Assembly: GCA_029260765.1 (NCBI GenBank)
Contig: JAJDCP010000072.1
Span: 1 to 60,627 of the forward strand
Direction of reading: 5' to 3'
Source of the DNA: Planctomycetota bacterium
GTDB taxonomy: Bacteria; Planctomycetota; J058; JAJDCP01
Length of the DNA stretch: 60,627 nucleotides
The stretch's first letter is position 1. Every line of letters starts with the position of its first letter. Below are positions 36,289 through 45,165 of this stretch, one piece after another. The notes under the pieces were generated by a model. It did no database searches. It saw nothing but the letters and a program-made list of their open reading frames with translations, and was not told where the DNA came from. A program made the position numbers and the translations under genes.

Positions 36289-37191
36289 ATGAACCTGCGT
36301 TCCCGCATCGATCGCCGATTTCCCGCCATCACCGCCCATCACGCCCCCTTCGGCTGCCTCACCACGATGGGGGTCGGCGGCATCGCCGAGCTCCTCTTCA
36401 AGCCGAACAGCACCTCCCAGGCCGCCGCCCTGGCCCGCTTCCTCAAGCAAGCCGGCGTACCGGGCTTCTATCTGGGCGGAGGTTCCAACAGCGTCTGCCG
36501 CGATGAAGGCTACAACGGCGCCGTCATCTCGATGCGGGGGCTGTCCAAATTCCACTTTCACCGTGACCGGTTGGTCGCCGAAGCCGGCACCTCCCTGGCA
36601 CGGCTGGTCCATTGCGCAGCACGCAACGAAGCTTCGGGCTTCGAATGCCTGGCTGGTATCCCCGGTACCGTTGGAGGTGCCGCGTATATGAATGCGGGCG
36701 GACGCGCAGGAGATATCTCCGAGCGGGTGATCTCGCTGCTGGTGCTCGACCCGCAGACGGGAGTCATCCACCGCATGCCCCGGGCAGCCATACCCTACAC
36801 CTACCGGCGCTCGAATCTCGGCGGACGGCTGATCCTGGAAGTCGAGCTCTCCACCACAAGGGCACCCGCAGAACAGATCGCGGCACGCACACAAGCCATC
36901 ATGAAGGCGAAACGGACCAGCCAGCCACTGCGCGCTCGCAGCGCAGGCTGCATGTTCAAGAACCCTCCAGGCCAGGCCGCAGCGCGCCTGATCGACCAGG
37001 CAGGGCTCAAAGGAACACGCGTGGGCCGGGCACAGGTCTCGAGCTGCCACGCCAACTTCATCTGTGCCGAAAAGGGCGCGGCCGCGGCCGATGTCTGGCA
37101 ACTGGTCGAGAAAGTCCGCCAAACGGTCGAAGAACAGTATGGGGTGTGGTTGGACCTGGAAGTCCAGGAACCCGTGCTCTGCAGCATCTGA
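36289..37191 (+). CDS. murB: UDP-N-acetylenolpyruvoylglucosamine reductase MurB
   Basis: This 300-residue FAD enzyme reduces UDP-GlcNAc-enolpyruvate to UDP-MurNAc. It has the TTMGVGG start, the FAD motif LGGGSNSVCRDEG, and GIPGTVGGAAYMNAGGRAGDIS. A substrate block AGCMFKNPPG has Cys at the position where the E. coli enzyme has its proton-donating Ser, a variation known in other MurB proteins. The ATG at 36289 is chosen for its GGAG spacing over GTG/ATG codons just upstream that lie inside murC. Confidence 0.95.
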   Translation: MNLRSRIDRRFPAITAHHAPFGCLTTMGVGGIAELLFKPNSTSQAAALARFLKQAGVPGFYLGGGSNSVCRDEGYNGAVISMRGLSKFHFHRDRLVAEAGTSLARLVHCAARNEASGFECLAGIPGTVGGAAYMNAGGRAGDISERVISLLVLDPQTGVIHRMPRAAIPYTYRRSNLGGRLILEVELSTTRAPAEQIAARTQAIMKAKRTSQPLRARSAGCMFKNPPGQAAARLIDQAGLKGTRVGRAQVSSCHANFICAEKGAAAADVWQLVEKVRQTVEEQYGVWLDLEVQEPVLCSI

Positions 37192-37205
37192 AGAAGGGGT
37201 ATGCC

Positions 37206-38153
37206 GTGCGCGTCGCAGTCGCCTACGGGGGTGTCTCCCAGGAGCGCCCGATCAGTCTCAAGACCGGCCGGGGAGTTGGCGAGGCTTTGCGCTCGCGCGG
37301 GCACGACGTCGTGATGGTCGACCTTCAGGAGGAGCGGCCCCACGCATTGTTGGCCGCCGCCGCCGACGTCGTTTTCCTGGCACTGCACGGCCGCTACGGT
37401 GAGGACGGCCAGCTGGCCGCGGAGCTGAGGGCGCGGGGCCTGCCCTGCACCGGCGCGCCCCCGGAGGCCTGCCGCCTGGCGATGGACAAGATCGCCACCC
37501 GCGACGCCTTGCGGGCGGCAGGGCTCCAGGTGGCACGGGGCGCTGCGCTCCCGAGCGGGCTGCGCAGGATCGAAGAGCTTCCCGACGGGCTGGCACTTCC
37601 GCTGGTGCTCAAGCCGGCACAGGAAGGCTCCAGCCTCGGGGTGCGCATGGTCGAGGAGCCAGCTGGTTTTGCCGCGGCTCTCGAAGAAGTGCGCGCCTTC
37701 GGGGACACCGTGCTGTGCGAGGAGCGCCTGGCGGGGCGGGAGTGGACTGTCGGCATCGTCGACGGCCAGGTCCTCCCGCCGATTCTGCTCGAGGTGCCCG
37801 GCAACTTCTTCGACTACGAGGCCAAGTACCGCGACCAGCGCACCCGCTATGTCGTCGACCCTCCTGCGGAAGCAAGGGCCGAGCTGTTGGAGGCCGCCAG
37901 GCGTGCGGCTGAGGCTATCGGTTGCCAGGCGCTCTGCCGGGTCGACCTGTTCGAGACCGCGCGGGGCGCCGTGCTGTTGGAAGTCAACACGACGCCCGGG
38001 ATGACCGAACGCAGCCTGTTGCCGATGGCAGCAGCCGCGGCCGGTTGCACCTATGGCAGTCTCTGTGAGCGACTGCTCCAGCGAGCATTGACAGGGACCC
38101 CGGCTTGGGCCGGGACCCGGGAGAACGTCGAAGTGAAGGTGATTCATGGCTGA
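37206..38153 (+). CDS. ddl: D-alanine--D-alanine ligase
   Basis: This 315-residue ATP-grasp ligase joins two D-Ala residues for the peptidoglycan stem. Motifs include VAYGGVSQERPISL, ALHGRYGEDGQLA, PLVLKPAQEGSSLGV, REWTVGIVDGQ and the metal-binding LLEVNTTPGMTERSLLP. The start is a GTG at 37206 with AAGGGG upstream; the longer open frame upstream runs antisense-like through murB and is not coding. It overlaps the next gene by 8 bases. Confidence 0.94.
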   Translation: MRVAVAYGGVSQERPISLKTGRGVGEALRSRGHDVVMVDLQEERPHALLAAAADVVFLALHGRYGEDGQLAAELRARGLPCTGAPPEACRLAMDKIATRDALRAAGLQVARGAALPSGLRRIEELPDGLALPLVLKPAQEGSSLGVRMVEEPAGFAAALEEVRAFGDTVLCEERLAGREWTVGIVDGQVLPPILLEVPGNFFDYEAKYRDQRTRYVVDPPAEARAELLEAARRAAEAIGCQALCRVDLFETARGAVLLEVNTTPGMTERSLLPMAAAAAGCTYGSLCERLLQRALTGTPAWAGTRENVEVKVIHG

Positions 38154-39114
38154 GCCGAAACAGAGCTGCGGAGTCGTCGAGAAACCCGCCACCGATGCAG
38201 CACGGGTAGACCTGAGGGCGCCGTGGAAGCTTCACGCTCGGAAGGCGGTACGCCTCACAGCTGCCGTCGGGCGCAAGGTGTTCGCCTGGGCTGCCTCTGG
38301 TGAAGGCCGCCAATGGCTCAGCCTGGGATTCATCCTGGGCTGTTTCGCCTTCCTGTCCTTGCGCGTGCAACGCAGTGAGCTGCGCCAGGAGCGCTACGTG
38401 CTGGCCCGCCAACAACTGCAGCTGGCCTGGCCGGACTATGTCGGCCGACTGCCACGCACCCAGCTGCAGGGTAGCGAAGCTGAGCTGCTTGCGCCCTTCA
38501 ACCGGGGCAGCCTTCCGGGGTTGGTGTCCGAGCTGGCGGGGCTGCCCTGGCTGGCCAGCGTGGACCGCGCAGCCTGGCACTTTCCCCATGAGCTCGAGCT
38601 GAAGCTCAGCCTGCGGGTGCCCTTTGCCTGGGTGGCGATGCGCCGCGACCGCGTGCTGATCGACCGCCACGGCCATCTGCTTCCTCTGAACGCCTACCAG
38701 CGAGCGGTGCTCGACAAGGCGGCATTGCCGCAGCTTGTCGGAGTCCCCGACGCCGAGCTGCCCCTGCCAGGGCAGCATTGGGAGTCGTCGCACATTCAAC
38801 GCGGCCTGGCATTTCTCTGCCTGCTCGACCAGGCAGGCCACCCCGAGTACCTGCGCGACGCGATCGTCGACGTGTCGCAAGTCGGGCACAGCAACGTCGC
38901 CTGGGAGATCTTCTTCGAGCCGCAGGGACTGCCACGTGTGGCCTACGGCCGTTCTCCTGCCGACCCGCGTTGGCAGCTACCCGACGACAAACTACTGCGG
39001 GATCTGGAGCTTCTCTTCGAGAGCGTACGGGTCGATCCTCATATCTTCGATGGCATCGCCGAGATCCGCCTGGTACCCGGCCAACCCATGGTTTCGCTGC
39101 CGCAAGGCGGCTGA
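38146..39114 (+). CDS. ftsQ: FtsQ-like division protein (by context)
   Basis: This 322-residue protein has a basic cytoplasmic N-terminus and one transmembrane segment (WLSLGFILGCFAFLSL, about 57-72). Its periplasmic part contains a POTRA/FtsQ-like stretch: a short helix, SELAGLPWLASVDRAAWHFPHELELKLSLRVPFAWV, then VLIDRHGHLLPL. In FtsQ proteins the equivalent reads xLPWVxxAxVxRxxPxxLxVxVxExxPVAxW...LVDxxG. Position right after ddl matches the dcw order. It is about 40 residues longer than the common FtsQ. No ftsA or ftsZ follows. Confidence 0.82.
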   Translation: MAEPKQSCGVVEKPATDAARVDLRAPWKLHARKAVRLTAAVGRKVFAWAASGEGRQWLSLGFILGCFAFLSLRVQRSELRQERYVLARQQLQLAWPDYVGRLPRTQLQGSEAELLAPFNRGSLPGLVSELAGLPWLASVDRAAWHFPHELELKLSLRVPFAWVAMRRDRVLIDRHGHLLPLNAYQRAVLDKAALPQLVGVPDAELPLPGQHWESSHIQRGLAFLCLLDQAGHPEYLRDAIVDVSQVGHSNVAWEIFFEPQGLPRVAYGRSPADPRWQLPDDKLLRDLELLFESVRVDPHIFDGIAEIRLVPGQPMVSLPQGG

Positions 39115-39138
39115 TCCTGCCACGGCACAACAAATGAC

Positions 39139-39162
39139 CAAGGGACCCGTGAGGGTCCCTTG
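39139..39162. terminator. Hairpin shared by convergent genes
   Basis: A perfect 10-bp stem (CAAGGGACCC, loop GTGA, GGGTCCCTTG) lies between the ends of the plus-strand ftsQ-like gene and the minus-strand RRM gene. No long T-run follows on either strand, but the position suits a bidirectional terminator. Confidence 0.65.
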
Positions 39163-39188
39163 TTCACTTGCAAACGTAGAGGCGTCGA

Positions 39189-39467
39189 TCAATAACGACG
39201 ACCGCCACCACCGCCACGCCGCTCACGCGGACGTGCCTCATTGACGGTCAGCTGCCGACCGGACATATCGTAGCCGTTGAGCGCTTCGATGGCGGCACTA
39301 CCTTCAGCTTCGTTCGCCATCTCGACAAACCCGAAACCACGCGGACGACCCGTTTCACGATCCGTGATCAGGTTGACCCGAGATACGGTTCCATGCTGCT
39401 CGAAGAGACTCTGGATTTCAGCATCGGTCGCGCTGAAAGGAAGGTTGCCAACGAAAATATTCTTCAT
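39189..39467 (-). CDS. RRM RNA-binding protein
   Basis: This 92-residue single RRM domain has RNP2 IFVGNL (4-9) and RNP1 RGFGFVEM (43-50), followed by a short Arg/Gly tail (RRGGGGGRRY). Bacterial proteins of this type bind single-stranded RNA and are often cold-inducible. The chosen ATG starts directly at the RRM; a longer frame upstream adds no domain. It stands alone, convergent with the peptidoglycan cluster, and has an unusually long (457-base) upstream gap that could serve as a regulatory leader. Confidence 0.92.
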   Translation of the reverse strand: MKNIFVGNLPFSATDAEIQSLFEQHGTVSRVNLITDRETGRPRGFGFVEMANEAEGSAAIEALNGYDMSGRQLTVNEARPRERRGGGGGRRY

Positions 39468-39924
39468 GATCTCAATCCCGCCCCATCTGTTGAATGAAAA
39501 CAGACCATCTCGCACAACTGGGCCCTTGTCCGCGTCGGTCTGCCAATCTGAGCTCAGCCTTAGCCGTCAGGCGCTCCCAGAAAGGCACTTGGGATATTAA
39601 CCAAAAGCCCGCGGATGTCACACGATTTCCAGGCCCCAAAGCAACTTTTCGTCGAGGCAGGCCGCTGGCCCCGGTGAAGGCCCCGAAGCCGGGGAATCGA
39701 AGCGAGCCGCCTGGGACGATAATCGCGAAGCCGGAAACTCGCTGGCGGGTCGATGCCCTGGCGTCCTCGGCGTGGCGGCCGAGCGACCCATGCCGCCGCC
39801 GTTCGGGGATCTGTGCGCGCGGAGACAGGCGTCGAGAATCCTGGCAACGTCCTGGCTCCGTCTACCGTCGATGCCCACTGGAAGCGGTGGAGCGGCCAGC
39901 GTAGACTGCCCGAGGGAGGAAACA
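39468..39924. other. Intergenic region with no identified gene
   Basis: This 457-base divergent gap lies between the RRM gene (minus) and the zinc-ribbon membrane protein gene (plus). Open frames here are short or antisense and lack homology. Several GC-rich inverted segments are present around 39660-39710. I see no tRNA or known ncRNA. A long leader for the RRM gene is a possibility. Confidence 0.4.
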
Positions 39925-40422
39925 ATGGCTGAAGAATGTTCCAACTGTGGCGCCCCCAGCGAAGCAGCTGCCTTCCGCTGCAGCTACTGTGATACGCCAC
40001 TCGCTGGTGCCGACGCCGCTCGCAGTCGCCGGGCGGACGCACTCGTGTTGCACCTCGAGGCGCAGCTCCATAAGCTCTCGCGTGGAACCGCCCTCGCAGT
40101 CTGCCTGTTTCTTGTCTCGATCCCCGGAGCGTTCGCGCTGGCGCGCTACAATGCGCAAGGCTACCTGGCGAGCACGGCATGGACCCTCGCTGCAGGCTTC
40201 TGCGCTCTGATGGTCCTCGGAGCTGTCGTGCAACGCGAGCGTGCCGCGCGCTATCGCACGACGATCCGCCCTCAAGTCGTCGCCTTTCTGCGAGAGAGCT
40301 CGATGCCCCCCGAAGACCTGTTGGACCGGGCGCGCAAGGTGTTGCTGGCAGACAAGAAAAGAGACAGCCGCCTGCTGCGTCACCTCACGGACATCGCCGT
40401 CCCGGGGGATGCCTCATTTTGA
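39925..40422 (+). CDS. Zinc-ribbon membrane protein
   Basis: This 165-residue protein opens with a CxxC...CxxC zinc ribbon (CSNCGAPSEAAAFRCSYC). A short helix and two transmembrane segments follow (TALAVCLFLVSIPGAFALA and LAAGFCALMVLGAVV), then a basic cytoplasmic tail. Function is unknown. GGAGGAAACA immediately before the ATG supports the start. Confidence 0.78.
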   Translation: MAEECSNCGAPSEAAAFRCSYCDTPLAGADAARSRRADALVLHLEAQLHKLSRGTALAVCLFLVSIPGAFALARYNAQGYLASTAWTLAAGFCALMVLGAVVQRERAARYRTTIRPQVVAFLRESSMPPEDLLDRARKVLLADKKRDSRLLRHLTDIAVPGDASF

Positions 40423-40432
40423 GGTCACTGGC

Positions 40433-40966
40433 TCATGACGGCTCCATGGGTGGCTGCACGCCCACGCCGGCTGCGCGCCATCGCAACCAGACATACGCGA
40501 CCGCTTGAGGTGCATTGAACCGCGCCTCTCTTTCTTCAGAGGCGCGAACGAATCGGAGTTTGCGGTAACAGCGCAACGCTCGCTGATGGGAGGGGGCGAC
40601 CCGCAGCCAGATCGGGCCCAGCTCGCAGGCTTCTGCGAACTGGACCAGCCGCTGGGTCAGGAGTCTGCCGATCCCCAGGCCGCGCATTTCCGGAGCGACG
40701 ATGATGCGCGCCAACTCGATCTCCTGCTCGCTGTGGTCGCTCCACACCTCGCCATAGCCCACCAGGGCTCGCCCATCCTCAAGAAGGAAGGCAGCGACCT
40801 CAGGATCGTTGTGCCAGCTGTGGAATACGCTCGGGTCGAGCAGCGGATAGTCCGTGCGTCCGCACCAATGGCCAAGCTCTTCCCTTGAGCCCACCCAAGC
40901 CAGAATCTTGGCTGCGGCTTCTTGGCGGAAGGGAATCAGCCGAAAGCTGCTCTCGTCGGAACGCAT
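40433..40966 (-). CDS. GNAT-family N-acetyltransferase
   Basis: This 177-residue protein has the GNAT acetyl-CoA motif A: LARIIVAPEMRGLGIGRLLTQRLV, with R-G-x-G-I-G as the pyrophosphate-binding loop. It also has a later ALRCYRKLRFVRA typical of motif B. The N-terminus has the FRLIPFR...ILAWV...W start seen in many small-molecule or protein acetyltransferases. The substrate is unknown. It lies 33 bases downstream of pheT on the same strand and may be transcribed with it. Confidence 0.88.
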   Translation of the reverse strand: MRSDESSFRLIPFRQEAAAKILAWVGSREELGHWCGRTDYPLLDPSVFHSWHNDPEVAAFLLEDGRALVGYGEVWSDHSEQEIELARIIVAPEMRGLGIGRLLTQRLVQFAEACELGPIWLRVAPSHQRALRCYRKLRFVRASEEREARFNAPQAVAYVWLRWRAAGVGVQPPMEPS

Positions 40967-40999
40967 GGTTGGCCTGCGGACGCAGGAGGGGCGGCAACC

Positions 41000-42796
41000 T
41001 CAGCCGAACAGCCGCGCCAGTCGCAGCTCACCCACCCCGACGCTGTGGCGGATGTTGAAGTTGTTCAGCACCTCAGGATGGATCTCTCCCACCCGTCCGA
41101 CGACCTCACCATTCTGCCGGATGCAGGCCAGACGCCCGGGTATGAAGGTCACGTGCTCGTCCGCCTGGTACTCGACGTCCAGACCCAGCTCCCAGAGCAG
41201 GGCATCCATCACGCCGCGCGCGTCTGCGAAGCCGCCGCTTCCGAGCAGAGCGAAGGCGACCCGTACTTCCTCGCGCGTGCCCGTCTCGCCTTCCGGGTAG
41301 AGGTGGAAGCTGGGCCCGATCTCAAAGTAGCGCTGCGGGGCCGGCCGGCCCTTGTTCTTTTCCAGGGTCTCGAGCAGACCACTGAGCAGGTGTCCGCGGA
41401 GGTAACGCAGCTCCTGGATCTTGGGATTGGCCACCTCGACTTCCTGGCCCTGTGGCTCACAGCGCAAGCGACTGAAATGGTGGCTCGAGGTGGTCAGCAG
41501 GAGCGATAGGATCTCATGGCAACCGAGGCCCAACAACACCTCCCGGGCGCGGTCTTTCAGCACTTCCTCTGGACGTGCCTGGCCCAATGTCTGAGCCTCG
41601 ACCAGGTCCGGAATCAGATTGCGGTAGCCATAGCCGATGGCCATGTCCTCAAAGATGTCGACCTGGTGCTTGACGTCGCCACGGTAGGCGGGGTAGTGCA
41701 CGCGCAGGCGGCCCGCGCCCGAGTCTTCGTACGACAGGCGCATCTTCTCCAGCAACGCGCCGGCCGCCTCGGTATCGAGGTCGAGGCCCAGCCAGCGGTT
41801 GGCTTCCGACACTTCGATCTCGGCGCTTCCGGGCTGCAGCTGGGGCGTCAGCTCGTGGCTTCCGTCGGCCCGCCGCATCGTAACGCTCCGCAGCTGCGCG
41901 CCCAGCTCGGCCAGGGAGGAGACCAGCGTATGCAGGGTACGGGCCACATCATCGGCGGTGATGCCGGTGACATCGACAAAGAGCCTCGTATTTCCTTCAC
42001 GCACACGGGTCTCTTCGCTGTTGATGATCGGGGGCATTGACAAGACCTGCCCAGCTGCGTCGATCAAGAGCGGATAGCGGGCATGATCGCTGAGAAGATG
42101 CGCGTACACCTTGCCCTTGGCGTGCTGCTCGAGGATCTCTTCGGGCGTCATCGGCTGATCGGGGTGTCCCAGCGGACAGAACCGCAGCTCTGCGGGTCCC
42201 ACGGTGGTATAGCGGATCGGCAACTGCAGACCCTCGAGGTCATAGACTCCGATACTCGCGAGCTTCCGGTTGCGCCCGATACCCCAGTGCAGGCTCTCCT
42301 GGAACTTCATCAGATCTTTCAGCGCGGCCGCGTCGAGCGGCGCACACTCGACCACCGCGCAGGCGATATGCGGCCGGAAGCTGGTCGCGTCGGCCACGCT
42401 GGCGTCGATCTCGACCTCGACGCTGCCCGCCTCGACAGGGTACTCCGGCAGTCCGCGGCTGATCCCCAGGTAGCCTCGCAGCGCCCGCGACAAACCACCG
42501 ACGTCAAAAAGGTCCGGCCGCGCAGGAAGCAGATCGAGCTTGATGGTCTCTTCGCTGCCGACCAGCTCGAAGGGCACCTCCCCTTCGAAGCCACAGTCTT
42601 CGCAGCGCGTCGGGGGCTCTTCCCGGCTGAGGCGTTCTTGCAGCATCGAGCAGCGGCTGCAGCGGTAGGAGCTCGAATCCCCGACCTCATCGACGTCGCA
42701 GCCCAGCTGCTCAAGATAGTCGGCCAGCTCTTCCAGAGAACACTCCTGCCCGAGGCAGGTCGAGAGCTGGCGGCGTGAAATCGCGATTACAGGCAT
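41000..42796 (-). CDS. pheT: Phenylalanyl-tRNA synthetase beta subunit, archaeal/eukaryotic type, with zinc-ribbon insertion
   Basis: This 598-residue beta subunit resembles the short archaeal/eukaryotic PheT rather than the ~800-residue bacterial form. Examples are LLPARPDLFDVGGLSRALRG, FQESLHWGIGRNRKLASIGVYDL, MTPEEILEQHAKGKVYAHLL and PPIINSEETRV. It lacks the bacterial N-terminal EMAP and C-terminal ferredoxin-like tRNA-binding domains. Near the N-terminus an insertion holds two CxxC pairs (C46, C49, C65, C68), a probable zinc ribbon I do not recall in archaeal PheT. The ATG at 42796 has GGGAGA and overlaps the pheS stop by 10 bases. Confidence 0.93.
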   Translation of the reverse strand: MPVIAISRRQLSTCLGQECSLEELADYLEQLGCDVDEVGDSSSYRCSRCSMLQERLSREEPPTRCEDCGFEGEVPFELVGSEETIKLDLLPARPDLFDVGGLSRALRGYLGISRGLPEYPVEAGSVEVEIDASVADATSFRPHIACAVVECAPLDAAALKDLMKFQESLHWGIGRNRKLASIGVYDLEGLQLPIRYTTVGPAELRFCPLGHPDQPMTPEEILEQHAKGKVYAHLLSDHARYPLLIDAAGQVLSMPPIINSEETRVREGNTRLFVDVTGITADDVARTLHTLVSSLAELGAQLRSVTMRRADGSHELTPQLQPGSAEIEVSEANRWLGLDLDTEAAGALLEKMRLSYEDSGAGRLRVHYPAYRGDVKHQVDIFEDMAIGYGYRNLIPDLVEAQTLGQARPEEVLKDRAREVLLGLGCHEILSLLLTTSSHHFSRLRCEPQGQEVEVANPKIQELRYLRGHLLSGLLETLEKNKGRPAPQRYFEIGPSFHLYPEGETGTREEVRVAFALLGSGGFADARGVMDALLWELGLDVEYQADEHVTFIPGRLACIRQNGEVVGRVGEIHPEVLNNFNIRHSVGVGELRLARLFG

Positions 42797-44298
42797 GAGC
42801 GGGTCTCCCTCAACCAATCGAGGTCGGCCGTGTACAGTTGACGAATGTCGGAGGCTCCCAGCCGCAGCATGGCGAGGCGTTCCAGACCCAGGCCCCAGGC
42901 CAGGACGGGGTGCTCACAACCGAGGGGACGGGTCACCTCAGGCCGGAAAATGCCGGCCCCCCCAAGCTCGATCCATTGCTGCCGCGATTCCATGAACACG
43001 AACACTTCAGTGCTCGGCTCGGTGTAGGGAAAGAAGGCGGGCTTGAACTTGACCTTCTCGAACCCCATCTTCTTGTAGAAGGCCGCCAGGGTCCCCAGCA
43101 GGCGCCGGAAATTGGCTCCCTCGTCGATGATGATGCCATCGACTTGATGGAACTCCGGCAGGTGCTTGAAGCTGATCGTCTCGTTCCGGAACACGCGCCC
43201 CACGCAGAAGATCTTCTGCGGCGCCTCGGGGCGCTCTGCGAGAGCGCGCACGCTGGTCGCTGTCGTGTGCGTGCGCAGCAGAGCCCTGCGGGCCGTCTCG
43301 ACCTTCCACTTGTAGCCCCAGCCTGTCGAGCCGGTATCGCCTCCGTCGACATGGACCTGGGAGACCGCATCGACCAGATCTTGTCGCGGCAAGCTGGTCT
43401 CGGCCGGATGCGCCATATAGAAGGTGTCTTGCATCTCTCGCGCAGGATGGTCCTGCGGCTGGAAGAGGGCATCGAAATCCCAGAATGCCGACTCGACCAT
43501 CGGCGAAACCACCTCGCGGAAGCCCATCTCGAGAAACACCCGGCGTGTCTCGCTGAGAATGCGCACCAGCGGATGGCGCTTGGCCACCTGGGGTACTTCG
43601 GCCGGAAGCGCCACATCGTAGGCACGCATGCGCAGCTCACGCCACTCGCCGGTCGTGATCTGTTCGGAGCTCAGCTCGTTGACCTCACGCACGACCTGTG
43701 CGTTGCTGAGCGCTTCGCGCCCCTCGTCGGTCAGCTCGAGCTGGCGCTGCTTGCGGGGTTTGATTTTCGCCAGCTGGCTACGCCCCTTGAGAAGCTTCTC
43801 CGCCCGAGCCGCTTCATCGGCGTCCAGCGCATCGAGGAAGACCCTTCCCAGGGGAGCCGCCAGAGCGAGCAGCTTCTCGTCGGGCTGCGGCTCTTCGAGA
43901 GCCTGCCGGGCTTCGGGCGCGACCAACAATTGGCCGGATTTCTTGTCCTTGCGGAACCAAGCACGGCGCGCACCATAATTCAGGATCGCCGACATGCCGA
44001 TGCCGAGCTCCTGGGCGCGCTCGGCAGCGTCGGCAAGCGGCAAGCGGGTAGTGTCTGCGGGCAAGGCTTCGAGGAAGCGCCGTTCGGGCAGACACTCGGG
44101 CACCTCTCCGGCGAGGATCAGCTCTTTGCGCAGGCGCACATCTTCGCGCAGCCAGCCCTTCTTCTGCCAGCTGGCGAGAGCCACAGCGACCTTCGCCTGG
44201 TCGATGCCGGCCTGTTGGACCAGCAGCTGAAAGTCCAGGCTGCCGGCAGCAACCAACGCGCGGGCGATCTGCATTTCTTCGGGGGTGAGGGTGGCCAT
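42787..44298 (-). CDS. pheS: Phenylalanyl-tRNA synthetase alpha subunit, archaeal/eukaryotic type
   Basis: This 503-residue catalytic subunit matches the long archaeal/eukaryotic PheS. Its N-terminal ~200 residues form winged-helix-like DNA/tRNA-binding units. The class II core includes HPLVRILSETRRVFLEMGFREV (motif 1), FRNETISFKHLPEFHQVDG (motif 2) and LGCEHPVLAWGLGLERLAML (motif 3). It charges tRNA-Phe as an alpha2-beta2 enzyme with PheT. The ATG at 44298 has GGAGG 8 bases upstream; a 37-codon in-frame extension is discarded. Confidence 0.95.
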   Translation of the reverse strand: MATLTPEEMQIARALVAAGSLDFQLLVQQAGIDQAKVAVALASWQKKGWLREDVRLRKELILAGEVPECLPERRFLEALPADTTRLPLADAAERAQELGIGMSAILNYGARRAWFRKDKKSGQLLVAPEARQALEEPQPDEKLLALAAPLGRVFLDALDADEAARAEKLLKGRSQLAKIKPRKQRQLELTDEGREALSNAQVVREVNELSSEQITTGEWRELRMRAYDVALPAEVPQVAKRHPLVRILSETRRVFLEMGFREVVSPMVESAFWDFDALFQPQDHPAREMQDTFYMAHPAETSLPRQDLVDAVSQVHVDGGDTGSTGWGYKWKVETARRALLRTHTTATSVRALAERPEAPQKIFCVGRVFRNETISFKHLPEFHQVDGIIIDEGANFRRLLGTLAAFYKKMGFEKVKFKPAFFPYTEPSTEVFVFMESRQQWIELGGAGIFRPEVTRPLGCEHPVLAWGLGLERLAMLRLGASDIRQLYTADLDWLRETRSCL

Positions 44299-44427
44299 GG
44301 CAAGCCTCCGTACCAGGGGCCACGACCTTAACGGCTGGCCGGACGGGGCGCAAGCGCCGGCAGTGGAATCCGCGGGGGCATCTGCTACACTGAGCTTGGG
44401 ATGGCTCACAGCCGAGACGAGGACTTG

Positions 44428-44859
44428 ATGCCCGGCGTTTATGGCCTTATGGGCTTGCTGCTGAGCGCTCTACTGGTCGGTTGCGGTGAGCCCGCTCCCG
44501 AGCCTGCGGTTCCGTCACAGCCTCTGCCGGAAGGGCAGGCGCATGAAGCGCTGACGCAGCTCGACAATGTCCAGTTCGCTACCGCGGTTGCAGAAGGGGT
44601 CAGCCTGGTTGATTTCTACGCTGACAACTGTCCGCCGTGCCATACCATGCTCCCGGTCGTTCACGGTTTGGCGCGTGAGCTGCGTGGCAGTCTCCGTGTC
44701 TACCGTGTCGATGCCGATACGGCCCGCGACCTGGCCGAGGCGCAACAGATCGAGGTCTTGCCGACATTCATAATCTACAAGCAGGGGCGCGCAGTGGCGC
44801 GCCATGAGGGTGCCCTGCCTGCTGAAGAATTCCGCACCTGGTTGGACGAGAATCGATGA
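44428..44859 (+). CDS. Thioredoxin-like lipoprotein (CPPC)
   Basis: This 143-residue thioredoxin-fold protein has a lipoprotein signal (LLLSALLVGC, lipid-modified Cys), a short Pro-rich spacer, and a thioredoxin domain. The active site is CPPC (FYADNCPPCHTML), and the cis-proline is in VLPTFIIYKQG. CPPC rather than CGPC suggests altered redox potential. The ATG at 44428 gives a proper signal peptide and has GAGG upstream; an ATG nine codons earlier is less likely. The stop overlaps the next gene (ATGA). Confidence 0.88.
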   Translation: MPGVYGLMGLLLSALLVGCGEPAPEPAVPSQPLPEGQAHEALTQLDNVQFATAVAEGVSLVDFYADNCPPCHTMLPVVHGLARELRGSLRVYRVDADTARDLAEAQQIEVLPTFIIYKQGRAVARHEGALPAEEFRTWLDENR

Positions 44860-45128
44860 CCCAGCCCGCACCACCTGATCCCAGGCCGCGCCGGAAGCCG
44901 AACCCGCGGAGCGGAAAGCCGCCTCCCAAACCGAAGACCCGTTACTGCGTGGGCTGCGGCTTCGCCAGTCCCAGGGCTAGCATGCCGTGCATCAAATGCG
45001 GCACGCTGCGGACCGATTTCCCCGCCACGTCCACCAAAGGGGCGTGCCCGATCTGCCACCAATTCACTTTGGTGCGAACGCCGTACTGTGAGTGGTGTGG
45101 AAGCTCGCAAGCTTCTTGGAGCGTCTGA
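44856..45128 (+). CDS. Small zinc-ribbon protein
   Basis: This 90-residue protein has a basic, Pro-rich N-terminus and four CxxC pairs: CVGC, CIKC, CPIC and CEWC. These could bind two zinc ions. No enzymatic domain is seen. It is translationally coupled to the thioredoxin-like lipoprotein (ATGA overlap), but no shared function can be read. The gene ends at a TGA; in a SelB-encoding genome it is worth noting that no open continuation with selenoprotein features follows. Confidence 0.65.
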   Translation: MTQPAPPDPRPRRKPNPRSGKPPPKPKTRYCVGCGFASPRASMPCIKCGTLRTDFPATSTKGACPICHQFTLVRTPYCEWCGSSQASWSV

Positions 45129-45165
45129 GGAATCCCGACGCGATGGTGGGGTCCCGCTGCGGGGC

